DNA from: Achromobacter dolens
GTDB taxonomy: Bacteria; Pseudomonadota; Gammaproteobacteria; Burkholderiales; Burkholderiaceae_B
Assembly: GCF_902859745.1 (NCBI RefSeq)
Contig: NZ_CADIJW010000034.1
Coordinates: 1 to 64,000, forward strand
DNA: 64,000 bases
Direction: 5' to 3'
This document shows positions 45,159-54,158 of this stretch, one piece after another. Every line of letters starts with the position of its first letter. Position 1 is the first letter of the stretch. Below the pieces are notes generated by a model. The model saw only the letters and a list, made by a program, of their open reading frames with translations, was not told where the DNA came from and did no database searches. Both the position numbers and the translations under genes were made by a program.

Positions 45159-46340
45159 ATGAATGAAGTCATCGTCGCGTCCGCCGTCCGTACCGCCATC
45201 GGCGACTTTGGCGGCGCGCTGAAAGACGTGCCGCCCTGCGATCTGGGCGCCACGGTCATCAAGGCGGCGTTGGAGCGCGCGGGCGTCAAGGGCGACGAGG
45301 TCGGCCACGTCGCCGTGGGCCACGTCATCAATACGGAACCGCGCGACATGTACCTGTCGCGCGTGGCCGCGATGAACGCGGGCATTGCCAAGGAGACGCC
45401 GGCCTTCAACGTCAACCGCCTGTGCGGCTCGGGACTGCAGGCCATCGTCTCGGCGGCGCAGACCATCCTGCTGGGCGACGCCGAGATCGCCATCGGCGCG
45501 GGCGCCGAGAGCATGAGCCGCGCGCCCTACATCGCGCCGGCGCAGCGCTGGGGCGCGCGCATGGGCGACAGCGTGATGCAGGACATGATGACCGGCGCGT
45601 TGTCGGATCCGTTCGGCCGCATGCACATGGGCGTGACCGCCGAGAACGTCGCGGCCCGGTTCGGCGTCAGCCGCCAGGACCAGGACGCGCTGGCCGCCGA
45701 ATCGCACCGTCGCGCCGCCAACGCCATCGAGGCCGGCTATTTCCGCGACCAGATCGTGCCGATCGTGCAGAAGACCCGCAAGGGCGAAGTGGTGTTCGAC
45801 ACCGACGAGCACGTGCGCCGCGATGTCACGGCCGACAGCCTGGCCGCGCTCAAGCCGGTATTCCAGAAGGAAAACGGCACCGTCACCGCCGGCAATGCCT
45901 CGGGGCTGAACGACGGCGCCGGCGCGCTGGTGCTGATGAACGCCTCGGTGGCGGCCAAGCGCGGCGTCAAGCCGCTGGCGCGCCTGGTGGCATACGCCCA
46001 TGCGGGCGTTGATCCGACCATCATGGGCATCGGTCCCGTGCCGGCCACGCAGGCCGCGCTCAAGCGCGCCGGCCTGACGGTGGATCAACTCGACGTGATC
46101 GAGGCCAACGAGGCCTTCGCCGCGCAGGCGTGCGCCGTGACCCGCGAACTGAAGCTGGACCCGGCCAAGGTCAACCCCAACGGCAGCGGCATCGGCCTGG
46201 GCCACCCGATCGGCGCCACCGGCGCCATCATCACGGTCAAGGCGCTGCATGAACTGCAGCGCGTGCAGGGCCGCTACGCGCTGGTGACCATGTGCATCGG
46301 CGGCGGCCAGGGCATCGCGGCGATCTTCGAGCGCATCTGA
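45159..46340 (+). CDS. Acetyl-CoA acetyltransferase (thiolase)
   Basis: A 393-aa thiolase II. Acyl-accepting Cys C89 in [18 protein letters not shown] with the catalytic His (about 349) and the second Cys in CIGGGQG (about 379). It condenses two acetyl-CoA or cleaves acetoacetyl- or beta-ketoadipyl-CoA; phaA/atoB/pcaF-like roles cannot be separated here. A strong AGGAGG ribosome-binding site precedes the ATG. Monocistronic. Confidence 0.93.
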   Translation: MNEVIVASAVRTAIGDFGGALKDVPPCDLGATVIKAALERAGVKGDEVGHVAVGHVINTEPRDMYLSRVAAMNAGIAKETPAFNVNRLCGSGLQAIVSAAQTILLGDAEIAIGAGAESMSRAPYIAPAQRWGARMGDSVMQDMMTGALSDPFGRMHMGVTAENVAARFGVSRQDQDALAAESHRRAANAIEAGYFRDQIVPIVQKTRKGEVVFDTDEHVRRDVTADSLAALKPVFQKENGTVTAGNASGLNDGAGALVLMNASVAAKRGVKPLARLVAYAHAGVDPTIMGIGPVPATQAALKRAGLTVDQLDVIEANEAFAAQACAVTRELKLDPAKVNPNGSGIGLGHPIGATGAIITVKALHELQRVQGRYALVTMCIGGGQGIAAIFERI

Positions 46341-46444
46341 GCGACGCGTCATCGAGGCGCCGTCATCGACGCGCCGTCGACGGCGCATCGATGCCCCGCG
46401 GGCGGGCCGCAAGGGTCCGCCCGCGGCGGCCCTACAATCGCGCC

Positions 46445-47215
46445 ATGTACAAATCCAAATTCCCCTCCGAACTCGACCAGCCGACCCTGTCGGAAGTGGA
46501 CGGCGTGCGCTATCTGCACTTCAACACCGAATGGGTCCAGGGCGCCATGCGCATCAAGAACCCGGCGGAACTGGTACTGGAATACACCAGCCAGATGATG
46601 GCCTGGCTGCTGTTCCTGGAGCCGCCCAAGGACGAGGCCATCGGCATGTTCGGCCTGGGCGCCGGTTCGCTGGCGCGGTTCTGCGCCAAGCAGACGCGCG
46701 CGCCGCTGCTGGCGGTGGAATGGAACCCGCGCGTCACCGCCGCCTGCCACATGTTCTTCCGCCTGCCGGGCGAGAACCGGCTGCTCGTCGAGCACGCCGA
46801 CGCCGCCGAATGGGCCGCCGATCCGCTCAACGCGGGGCGCTGCCCGGTGCTGATGGTCGACCTGTACGACGCCTCGGCGCAGGGGCCGGTGCGCGACAGC
46901 GTCAAGTTCTACCGCGACTGCCGCCGCGTGCTGGGCGAGGTCGGGGTGGTGGCGGTGAACCTGTTCGGCCGCCATGAGAGCTTCGGCAAGAATATCGACA
47001 ATCTGTCCAAGGCCTTTGACGACCGCATCGTGCTGCTGCCCGAGATCGACGCCGGCAACCAGATCGTGCTGGCGTTTTCCGGTCCGCGCCTTGCCGTCAC
47101 GCCGGCCGACCTGCTGGCGCGGGCCGAGGCGGTCGAATCCCGGTATGGACTGCCGGCGCGCCGCTGGGCCCGTTCGCTGACCCGCCACGCGGTCGACGGC
47201 ATCCTGCATTTTTAG
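46445..47215 (+). CDS. Spermidine synthase-like protein (Rossmann methyltransferase fold)
   Basis: A 256-aa protein with a spermidine-synthase-like core: glycine-rich loop GMFGLGAGSLARF (about 67-79), acidic residue ending beta-2 (AVEWNPRV) and VDLYDASAQGP (138-148) at the catalytic Asp position. The N-terminal substrate segment of true aminopropyltransferases (DE-x-x-YHE) is missing, so genuine polyamine synthesis is doubtful. The ATG at 46445 fits the N-terminus. Stands alone. Confidence 0.75.
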   Translation: MYKSKFPSELDQPTLSEVDGVRYLHFNTEWVQGAMRIKNPAELVLEYTSQMMAWLLFLEPPKDEAIGMFGLGAGSLARFCAKQTRAPLLAVEWNPRVTAACHMFFRLPGENRLLVEHADAAEWAADPLNAGRCPVLMVDLYDASAQGPVRDSVKFYRDCRRVLGEVGVVAVNLFGRHESFGKNIDNLSKAFDDRIVLLPEIDAGNQIVLAFSGPRLAVTPADLLARAEAVESRYGLPARRWARSLTRHAVDGILHF

Positions 47216-47229
47216 GCGTCCCTGTTTTC

Positions 47230-47249
47230 CCGCGGCCACGTGGCCGCGG
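47230..47249. repeat. Perfect 20-bp GC palindrome
   Basis: ccgcggccacgtggccgcgg is fully self-complementary with no spacer. It lies 15 bp after the spermidine synthase-like stop codon. It may act as a transcript end or a protein site; no T-run follows on plus. Confidence 0.5.
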
Positions 47250-47329
47250 CGGCATGCCCGTTCGCACGCTGCCGAGGCGCGAAGGGGACCCTGGGGCAAG
47301 TCCCTACGACATCCGACTAGTCTGATTCA

Positions 47330-47369
47330 TTGGGACAGCGCTATGATGGGCTTATTCATAATTATGAAT
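47330..47369 (+). promoter_or_regulatory. Promoter and GntR operator of the malonate operon
   Basis: TTGGGA (47330-47335) and TATTCA (47353-47358) are 17 bp apart. A perfect 16-bp palindrome, attcataattatgaat (47354-47369), overlaps the -10. The regulator start codon is 26 bp downstream, so autorepression is likely. Confidence 0.72.
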
Positions 47370-47394
47370 TACGGCGCTGTCAGGCCGTCTGCCC

Positions 47395-48144
47395 ATGACC
47401 TCACCCATCGTCCGGCAAGCCCTGTACCTGGAAGTCGCGGACCGTCTTCGCGCCATGATCCATGCGCGCGCGCTGCGCAACGGCGAATGGATCGACGAGC
47501 TGCGCCTGGCGGGCGAGCTGGGCATCTCGCGCACGCCCTTGCGCGAGGCGCTGAAAGTGCTGGCCACCGAGGGCCTGGTGCGGCTGGAGCCGCGCCGCGG
47601 CTGCTTCGTCAATGAACTGTCGGCGCAGGACCTGGAAGACATCTTTCCGTTGATGGCCATGCTGGAAGGCCGCTGCGCCCACGAGGCCGCCCGCAAGGCG
47701 TCGGATGCGCAACTCGAGGCGCTGGCGCCCTTGCACGAGGCGCTGGCCGGCCATGCCGCCGCCGGCCGCATCGATGCGTATTACCAGACCAATTACCTGA
47801 TCCACGAAGCGGTGCAGGCGCTCGCCGGTAACCAGTGGCTGGTCGACATGGTGGGCAACCTGCGCAAGGTGCTGAGCCTGTCGCGCCACCGCAGCCTGGC
47901 CTGGCCCGGCCGCATCGAGGAATCCTGCGCCGAGCACCTGGCCATCTTCGAAGCGCTGAAGGCGCGCGATCCCGAACGCGCCGAGGCGCTGGCGCGCCAT
48001 CACCTGATGCGCCAGCTCGAAGTGCTGCGCGCCCTGGCGGCCGATGACCAGGCGCCATCGCTTTCCGATCTTCCCGTTGCAGAGGAGCCCGTCCATGAAC
48101 GCACCCGTCCATCTCGAGTCCGCGCGCGGCGCACGCACGCCTGA
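47395..48144 (+). CDS. matR: GntR/FadR-type (FCD) regulator of malonate genes
   Basis: A 249-aa regulator. The GntR winged helix is about 10-75 (LAGELGISRTPLREALKVLATEGLV) and the FCD effector domain about 85-215, with metal-ligand His positions in YLIHEAVQ and SCAEHLA. First gene of a malonyl-CoA cluster, like matR in rhizobia. The basic C-terminal tail (about 17 residues) is encoded within the start of matA in another frame. Confidence 0.87.
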   Translation: MTSPIVRQALYLEVADRLRAMIHARALRNGEWIDELRLAGELGISRTPLREALKVLATEGLVRLEPRRGCFVNELSAQDLEDIFPLMAMLEGRCAHEAARKASDAQLEALAPLHEALAGHAAAGRIDAYYQTNYLIHEAVQALAGNQWLVDMVGNLRKVLSLSRHRSLAWPGRIEESCAEHLAIFEALKARDPERAEALARHHLMRQLEVLRALAADDQAPSLSDLPVAEEPVHERTRPSRVRARRTHA

Positions 48145-49411
48145 CACCGACGTCGAGTCGGGCGATGCCGCCGCACAGGTCGGCGACAGCCTGATCACGC
48201 GCCTGGGCCGCCTGTGGGAACGCGGCCGGCTGCCGAGCGAATCCGAAGTGCGGCGGCTGTTCGAGGCCCGCCTGACCGACGTGGCCGCCAACAAGCTGGC
48301 GCGGCGCTGGCGCGAGCTCTATGCGGCGGCCGACGGCAAGGACCGTCGGCTGATGCTGGCCGCGCTGACGCAGGTGCGCGGCACCTTCGCCGGCGATGGC
48401 GGCGAGGGCGTGCGCTTCTTCAAGCGCCTGAACGCGCAGCCCGCGGGCCTGCGCTTCCTGGTGGAACTGCGCGCCGACATGCTGCGCTGGCGCAAGCAGG
48501 TGGCCGGCGTCCAGGCGCTCGACAAAGACCTGGAGGGCCTGCTGTCAGCCTGGTTCGACGTCGGCCTGCTGGAGCTGCGGCCGCTGACCTGGGACTCGCC
48601 GGCCTCGCTGCTGGAGAAGCTGATCATCTACGAGGCGGTGCACGAGATCCAGTCGTGGGACGACCTGCGCCACCGGGTGGCGCCGGATCGCCGCTGCTAC
48701 GCCTATTTCCATCCGCAGATGCCGGACGTGCCGCTGATCTTCGTCGAGGTGGCGTTCGCCGGCAGCATGGCCGACAACGTGCAGGCGGTGCTGGACAGCG
48801 CCGCGCCGCGGCAGGATTTGGGCAAGGCGCGCTGGGCGATCTTCTATTCGATCTCGAACACGCAGGCGGGGCTCAAGGGCATCAGCTTCGGCAATTTCCT
48901 GCTCAAGCGCGTGGTTGAGCAATTGCTGGAAGAACTGCCGCAGCTCAAGTCGTTCGCGACCCTGTCGCCGATTCCGGGGTTCGCCGATTGGCTTGGCAAG
49001 CTCGACGCCGACGCGGTCGAGGCCATCGTGCGCGAGGACAAGTCGCGCGCCAAGACGCGTCAGCGCGCCGGCGTGCCGGACGGCCAGCGCTGGGCAGCGC
49101 GGCTGGCGCGCGCCGCGCAGGGCAAGGCGACGCCCGACGTGGTCAAGCGCGCCGCCTTCCGCCTGGCCGCGCACTATCTGCAGGCCATGAAGAACGGTCT
49201 GCCGCTGGACGCGGTGGCGCGCTTCCACCTGGGCAACGGCGCGCGTATCGAGCGCCTGAACTGGGCGGCGGACACCTCGGCCAAGGGACTCAAGCAGTCC
49301 TGCGGCCTGATGGTCAATTATCTGTACGACCTGGATGAACTGGACGGCAACCTGGCGCGCCTGCATGAAGGCAAGCCGCAAGTGAGCCGCAGCGTGTTAC
49401 GCGCGGCCTGA
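48095..49411 (+). CDS. matA: Malonyl-CoA decarboxylase
   Basis: Converts malonyl-CoA to acetyl-CoA and CO2 in the cytoplasm. 438 aa. Characteristic segments are the helical N-terminal half, IYEAVHEIQSWDDLRHRV, YFHPQMPDVPLIFVEVAF and RFHLGNGARIERLNW (His about 377, catalytic in the family), then SCGLMVNYLYDL. The ATG at 48095 has GAGGAG upstream inside matR, giving a 50-nt overlap. With matB it degrades malonate via malonyl-CoA. Confidence 0.93.
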   Translation: MNAPVHLESARGARTPDTDVESGDAAAQVGDSLITRLGRLWERGRLPSESEVRRLFEARLTDVAANKLARRWRELYAAADGKDRRLMLAALTQVRGTFAGDGGEGVRFFKRLNAQPAGLRFLVELRADMLRWRKQVAGVQALDKDLEGLLSAWFDVGLLELRPLTWDSPASLLEKLIIYEAVHEIQSWDDLRHRVAPDRRCYAYFHPQMPDVPLIFVEVAFAGSMADNVQAVLDSAAPRQDLGKARWAIFYSISNTQAGLKGISFGNFLLKRVVEQLLEELPQLKSFATLSPIPGFADWLGKLDADAVEAIVREDKSRAKTRQRAGVPDGQRWAARLARAAQGKATPDVVKRAAFRLAAHYLQAMKNGLPLDAVARFHLGNGARIERLNWAADTSAKGLKQSCGLMVNYLYDLDELDGNLARLHEGKPQVSRSVLRAA

Positions 49412-49456
49412 GCGGCGGCGCGTCGCCACATAAAAACCGATAACCAGCGAGGGGAC

Positions 49457-50248
49457 ATGACGGACAACACGGCAGGCCGTGTGCTGCTGCAACGCGACGG
49501 GCAACTGGCCTGGGTGACACTGTCGCACCCGGGGCGCCTGAACGCCATCACCGTGTGCATGTGGCGCGAACTGCGCGACGTGTTCACGCGCATCGCCGCC
49601 GACGACGCGCTGCGCTGCGTGATCGTGCGCGGCGAGGGCGGAAATTTCGCCGCGGGCGCGGACATCCGCGAGTTTCCGGCCGAGCGCGCCGACGCCGCGG
49701 GCGTGCAGCGCTACCACCGCGAGATACTGGCGCCCGCATTGATGGCCATGGCGCAATGCCCGCAGCCGGTGGTGGCGCAGATCGAAGGCGTGTGTGTCGG
49801 CGGCGGGCTGGAGATCGCCTGCCAGTGCGACCTGCGCATCGCTGGCGAATCGGCGCGCTTTGGCGTGCCGATCAACCGGCTGGGCTTTCCCATGGCGCCC
49901 GACGAGATGCGCGGCCTGCTGGCATTGGCCGGCCGCGCCGCGACGCTGGCCATCCTGCTCGAAGGCCGCGTGTTCGGCGCCGCCGAGGCGCGCGACCTGG
50001 GATTGCTGACGCGCATCGTGGCCGATGCCGAGGTGGCCGCGCAGGCCCGGCGCAGCGCCGAACGCATCTGCCAGGGCGCGCCGCTGGCCGCCCGCATCAA
50101 CAAGCGCCTGTCGGCGCGCCTGGCGCAGGGCGGCGCCTTGACCGAAGCCGAATACCAGGATTATTTCTCCTACGCCGACAGCCGGGACCACAAGGAGGGC
50201 GTGCGCGCTTTCCTGGCCGGCGTAGACCCCCACTTCTCCGGAGACTGA
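49457..50248 (+). CDS. Enoyl-CoA hydratase/isomerase (crotonase) family protein
   Basis: A 263-aa crotonase. The oxyanion-hole segments FAAGADIREF and VGGGLEIACQCD are present. The first catalytic Glu of hydratases may be kept (GGGLE), but the second, in the usual FGQPE segment, is replaced (FGVPINRLGF), and the GAGGTQRL block is absent, so ordinary hydratase activity is doubtful. The position between matA and matB suggests a CoA-thioester role in malonate or methylmalonate use. Confidence 0.87.
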   Translation: MTDNTAGRVLLQRDGQLAWVTLSHPGRLNAITVCMWRELRDVFTRIAADDALRCVIVRGEGGNFAAGADIREFPAERADAAGVQRYHREILAPALMAMAQCPQPVVAQIEGVCVGGGLEIACQCDLRIAGESARFGVPINRLGFPMAPDEMRGLLALAGRAATLAILLEGRVFGAAEARDLGLLTRIVADAEVAAQARRSAERICQGAPLAARINKRLSARLAQGGALTEAEYQDYFSYADSRDHKEGVRAFLAGVDPHFSGD

Positions 50249-50253
50249 AAACG

Positions 50254-51795
50254 GTGAGCAACGCCAATCTATACGCTGTGCTGGAGGGCGGATTCCCCGC
50301 CGATCGCAAACAGGTCGCGCTCGAAACCCCCGAGCTGGCCTACACCTGGGACGACATCGACCGCGCCACGGCCTGCCTGGCCAACCTGCTGGCCTCGCTC
50401 AAGCTGCCCGAGGGCGCGCGGGTCGCGGTGCAGGTCGAGAAATCGCCCGAAGCCCTGTTGCTGTACCTGGCCACGCTGCGCGCCGGCCTGGTGTACCTGC
50501 CGCTGAACACCGCGTATCGCGAAGCCGAAATCGAGTATTTCCTGGGCAACGCCGAGCCGGCCGTGGTGGTCTGCGCCGGCAAGAACCGCGACTGGGTCCA
50601 GCGCGCCGCCGACAAGGCCGGCTGCGCGCATGTCTACACGCTCGACGAAGACCGCACCGGCACGCTGCTTGAGGCCGCTGGCGGCCTGTCGCAGACCTTC
50701 AGGACCGTCAAGCGCAAGCCGGACGACCTGGCCGCGATTCTCTACACGTCCGGCACCACCGGCCGCAGCAAGGGCGCGATGCTGTCGCATGGCAACCTGG
50801 CGTCCAACGCGCAGGTGCTGCACAAGTACTGGGGCTGGCGCTCGGACGACGTGCTGCTGCACATGCTGCCGATCTTCCACGTGCACGGTTTGTTCGTCGC
50901 CTCGCACGGCGCGCTGCTGGCCGGCGCGAAGATGATCTGGCTGCCCAAGCTGGACGCCGACCAGGCGCTGCGCTACCTGCCGCAAAGCACCGTGATGATG
51001 GGCGTGCCGACCTATTACGTGCGGCTGCTGGCCGACAAGCGCTTCAACCGCGAGGTCTGCGCCAACATGCGCCTGTTCATCTCGGGCTCGGCGCCGCTGC
51101 TGTCCGAGACCTTCAACGATTTCCGCGAGCGCAGCGGCCACGCCATCCTGGAACGCTACGGCATGAGCGAGACCGTCATGCTGACCTCCAATCCGTATGA
51201 CGCGGCCGATGGCGAACGCCTGGCCGGCACTGTGGGCCGGGCGTTGCCGGGCGTGCAGGTGCGGGTGGTGGACGATGCCGGCATCGCGCTGGCGCCGGGC
51301 GAGATCGGCAACGTGCAGGTGCGCGGGCCCAACGTGTTCTCGGGCTACTGGCGCATGCCGGAAAAGACGCGCGAGGAATTCACGCAGGATGGCTGGTTCA
51401 AGACCGGCGACGTGGGCCGCTGGGGCGGCGAATCCGCTGGCCGCGACGTGCCTGCCGACTATCTGTCGATCGTCGGCCGCAGCAAGGACCTGATCATCTC
51501 CGGTGGCTTCAATGTCTATCCGAAAGAGATCGAGACGCTGATCGACGACATGCCGGGCGTGGCCGAATCGGCCGTCATCGGCGTGCCGCATGCCGATTTC
51601 GGCGAAGCGGTGGTGGCGGTGGTGGTGCCCAAGGACGGCGCCACGCTGGACGCCGCCGCGATGCAGGCCGAGCTGAAGGCGCGCATCGCCAACTTCAAGG
51701 TGCCCAAGCGCGTGCACATCGTTGACCAACTGCCGCGCAACACCATGGGCAAGGTGCAGAAGAACGTGCTGCGCGAAACCTATCAGGCGCTGTAG
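50254..51795 (+). CDS. matB: Malonyl-CoA synthetase (malonate-CoA ligase)
   Basis: A 513-aa acyl-CoA synthetase of the ANL superfamily. The adenylation P-loop is YTSGTTGRSKGAML (about 163-176), followed by FISGSAPL, the YGMSET motif, and hinge/C-terminal motif GRSKDLIISGGFNVYPKEIE. The catalytic Lys is in PRNTMGKVQK. Forms malonyl-CoA from malonate, CoA and ATP. The start is GTG at 50254, 5 nt after the crotonase stop. A terminator follows. Confidence 0.92.
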   Translation: MSNANLYAVLEGGFPADRKQVALETPELAYTWDDIDRATACLANLLASLKLPEGARVAVQVEKSPEALLLYLATLRAGLVYLPLNTAYREAEIEYFLGNAEPAVVVCAGKNRDWVQRAADKAGCAHVYTLDEDRTGTLLEAAGGLSQTFRTVKRKPDDLAAILYTSGTTGRSKGAMLSHGNLASNAQVLHKYWGWRSDDVLLHMLPIFHVHGLFVASHGALLAGAKMIWLPKLDADQALRYLPQSTVMMGVPTYYVRLLADKRFNREVCANMRLFISGSAPLLSETFNDFRERSGHAILERYGMSETVMLTSNPYDAADGERLAGTVGRALPGVQVRVVDDAGIALAPGEIGNVQVRGPNVFSGYWRMPEKTREEFTQDGWFKTGDVGRWGGESAGRDVPADYLSIVGRSKDLIISGGFNVYPKEIETLIDDMPGVAESAVIGVPHADFGEAVVAVVVPKDGATLDAAAMQAELKARIANFKVPKRVHIVDQLPRNTMGKVQKNVLRETYQAL

Positions 51796-51808
51796 CGTCG
51801 TCATGCCA

Positions 51809-51838
51809 GGCCGGTCCACGCAGACCGGCCATTTTTTT
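51809..51838 (+). terminator. Intrinsic terminator after matB
   Basis: Perfect 8-bp stem ggccggtc/gaccggcc (51809-51816 with 51823-51830) followed by a seven-T run. It separates the Bug protein gene from matRAB. Confidence 0.9.
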
Positions 51839-51957
51839 CCAAGGAGCCCGCCCCCTTTCCAGAACGATTCCCGAACCAGGCAGCATCCCAACCCAAGAAC
51901 ACAAGAGACGAGACGCGGGAAACGCGCCGTCCCCACGCTGCAGCAAGAGGAGACAAT

Positions 51958-52932
51958 ATGAAATACCGCATGTTCGCCGCGACCCTGCTGGCCACGCTGG
52001 CCGCCGGTTTCGCCGGCACCGCCGGCGCCGCGTCCTGGCCGGAACGGCCCATCACGCTCATCGTGCCCTTTCCCGCCGGGGGCGGCACCGATACCTTCGC
52101 CCGGCCGCTGGCCCAGCAGTTGACGATGCAACTGGGCCAGTCGGTGGTGATCGACAACAAGGGCGGCGCCGGCGGCACCGTCGGCGCGGGCGTGGCCGCC
52201 AAGGCGCGGCCGGACGGCTACACCTTCTTCATGGGGGGCGCGCACCATGCGCTGGCGCCGTCGCTGTACAAGAGCCTGAACTACAACATCCAGAAGGACT
52301 TCGTGCCGGTGGCGCTGGTGGCGCAGCCGCCGCAGGTGGTGGTCATCAATGCCACCAAGCTGCCCGTCAAGACGCTGCAGGAATTCATCGCCTACGCCAA
52401 GCAGCATCCCGGCGACATCAACTTCGGCACGGCCGGCAAGGGCAGCACCCACCACCTGGCCGGCGAACTGTTCGCCATGCAGACCGGCATCAAGCTGGTC
52501 GACGTGCCGTACCAGGGCGCCGGGCCGATGCTGACCGCGTTGATCGGCGGGCAGGTGGACCTGGCGTTCGACGGCCTGGGCTCGTCATCGGGCCATATCC
52601 GCTCGGGCGCGATCAAGCCGCTGGCGGTGGCCGCCGACAAGCGCTCGCCGTCGCTGCCGGATGTGCCGACCGCGGCCGAGGCCGGGGTGCCGAACTACGT
52701 GGTGTCGACCTGGTACGCGATCTGGGCGCCCGCGGGCACGCCGCAGGAGGCGGTGGACCGTATGACGGCGGAAATCACCAAGGCCCTGAACACGCCGAAG
52801 ATCAAGGAGACCTGGGAGAGCAACGGCACCGCCATTCCGACCCTGACCGGGCCGGCCTTCGGCAAGTTCGTCGACAGCGAGGTGTCGCGCTGGGCCAAGG
52901 TGGTGTCGGACTCGGGCGTCAAGCTGGATTGA
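51958..52932 (+). CDS. Tripartite tricarboxylate transporter substrate-binding protein (Bug/TctC)
   Basis: A 324-aa periplasmic binding protein. Signal peptide ends at AGA-AS (about residue 23), followed by the Bug hallmarks WPERPITLIVPFPAGGGTD and NKGGAGGTVGAGVAAKA, and YGIWAP-like WYAIWAPAGTPQ. No TctA/TctB membrane genes are adjacent, as is usual for the expanded Bug family of Bordetella and Achromobacter. Next to malonate genes it may deliver or sense malonate; this is inference. Confidence 0.92.
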   Translation: MKYRMFAATLLATLAAGFAGTAGAASWPERPITLIVPFPAGGGTDTFARPLAQQLTMQLGQSVVIDNKGGAGGTVGAGVAAKARPDGYTFFMGGAHHALAPSLYKSLNYNIQKDFVPVALVAQPPQVVVINATKLPVKTLQEFIAYAKQHPGDINFGTAGKGSTHHLAGELFAMQTGIKLVDVPYQGAGPMLTALIGGQVDLAFDGLGSSSGHIRSGAIKPLAVAADKRSPSLPDVPTAAEAGVPNYVVSTWYAIWAPAGTPQEAVDRMTAEITKALNTPKIKETWESNGTAIPTLTGPAFGKFVDSEVSRWAKVVSDSGVKLD

Positions 52933-52959
52933 CGCCCGTGGCGTTGGCGCGGGCGCGTG

Positions 52960-53916
52960 TCAACGCCAGTCGCTGGCCAGGCTGAGCCTGGCCAGTTGGT
53001 CGCGCGTCAGCGTCAGGCTGGCGGCCTTGACCAGTTCGTCCAACTGCGCCAGCGACGTGGCGCTGACGATCGGCGAGGTGATGCCGGGCTGCGCGATCTG
53101 CCAGGCCAGCGCGGCCTGGGCGGGCGTACAGTTGGCGTCCTCGGCGACTTCATCCAGCGCCTTGAGGATGCGGTAGCCGCGGTCGTTCAGGTACGTGTCG
53201 ACGATCTTCTTGCCGCGCGCGCTCTTGCCGACGTCGGCCGGGCCGCGGTACTTGCCGCTGAGAAAGCCGCTGGCCAGCGCGTAGTAGTTGATGGTGCCCA
53301 GATCCTGCGCCTTGACCAGCGCCTGCAGGTGCGCCTCGAACGGCTCCCGGCTGTACAGGTTGTATTCCGGCTGGATGCTCTCGTAGCGCGGCAGGTTGTG
53401 GCGTTCGCTGGCGATCAGCGCTTCGGACAGCCGCACCGCGGTGTAGTTGGAGGCGCCGATGGCGCGCACCTTGCCGGCCTCGATCAGCTTGGCGTATTCG
53501 CCCAGCGTGTCGGTCAGCGGCGTGTCGGGGTCGTCCTTGTGTGACTGGTACAGGTCGACGTGGTCGGTCTGCAGCCGCGCCAGCGACGCGTCCAGCGCGC
53601 GCCGGATGTAGGCCGGCGCCAGGCCCTTGGCGTCCGGACCCATCTCCATGCCGACCTTGGTGGCGATCAGCACGCGATCGCGCTTGCCCGAGCGCTTGAG
53701 CCACTTGCCGATCAGGGTTTCGGATTCACCGCCCTGGTTGCCGGGCACCCAGCGCGAATAGACGTCGGCGGTGTCGATGAAATTCAGGCCGGCGTCGACC
53801 AGCGCGTCCAGCAGCGAGAACGTGCCGGCCTCGTCGACGGTCCAGCCGAAGACGTTGCCGCCGAAGGTGAGGGGAGGGATCTGCAGGCCGGAGCGGCCCA
53901 ATGCGCGTTTGATCAT
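52960..53916 (-). CDS. Aldo/keto reductase
   Basis: A 318-aa NADPH-dependent oxidoreductase with a TIM barrel. The catalytic tetrad is complete: D48 and Y53 in FIDTADVYSRW, K87 in IATKVGME and H126 in YQSHKDD. It is convergent with the Bug gene, 27 bp away. Substrate unknown. Confidence 0.93.
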   Translation of the reverse strand: MIKRALGRSGLQIPPLTFGGNVFGWTVDEAGTFSLLDALVDAGLNFIDTADVYSRWVPGNQGGESETLIGKWLKRSGKRDRVLIATKVGMEMGPDAKGLAPAYIRRALDASLARLQTDHVDLYQSHKDDPDTPLTDTLGEYAKLIEAGKVRAIGASNYTAVRLSEALIASERHNLPRYESIQPEYNLYSREPFEAHLQALVKAQDLGTINYYALASGFLSGKYRGPADVGKSARGKKIVDTYLNDRGYRILKALDEVAEDANCTPAQAALAWQIAQPGITSPIVSATSLAQLDELVKAASLTLTRDQLARLSLASDWR

Positions 53917-54079
53917 GATGTGGCCCTTTGGATGTCGCGGATGTCGTGTCGCGCGGGCGCGGCGCTTTTAGTATATTGGCGCCGCCCGCCCCGGCATGGG
54001 GCAGCCGCGCCACGCATGCACCATTTCAGGGATTCCCCCCAAGTGAATTTGGGTTGCGACACGTTAGACTATACGGCTT

Positions 54080-54121
54080 TACGGCTGTCCGGACCGTGGG
54101 GAAGCCCGCGGAACAGCCGTA
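54080..54121 (+). promoter_or_regulatory. Structured leader upstream of trpX-type gene
   Basis: A 9-bp lower stem (54080-54088 with 54113-54121) encloses a 7-bp upper stem ccgtggg/cccgcgg (54094-54100 with 54105-54111, one G-U). It ends 37 nt before the trpX ATG. It could be an RNA hairpin or operator. I found no leader peptide rich in Trp codons. Confidence 0.5.
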
Positions 54122-54158
54122 ATAATGAACAAATACCAAGGGTTCAAGGAGCTTACCT

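Noticed and set aside
46346-46390. Short direct repeats of gcgccgtcatcga type after the thiolase, considered as CRISPR or tandem repeat
   Set aside because: Only two to three imperfect copies of about 13 bp without regular spacers; more likely local slippage or a terminator-like structure.
46292-46444. Upstream extension of the spermidine synthase-like protein
   Set aside because: The Arg-rich stretch overlaps the end of the thiolase gene in another frame; the ATG at 46445 starts the conserved part.
54051-54077. Promoter for trpX at ttgggt/tatacg
   Set aside because: The spacing is 15 bp and the boxes are weak; not confident enough to list.
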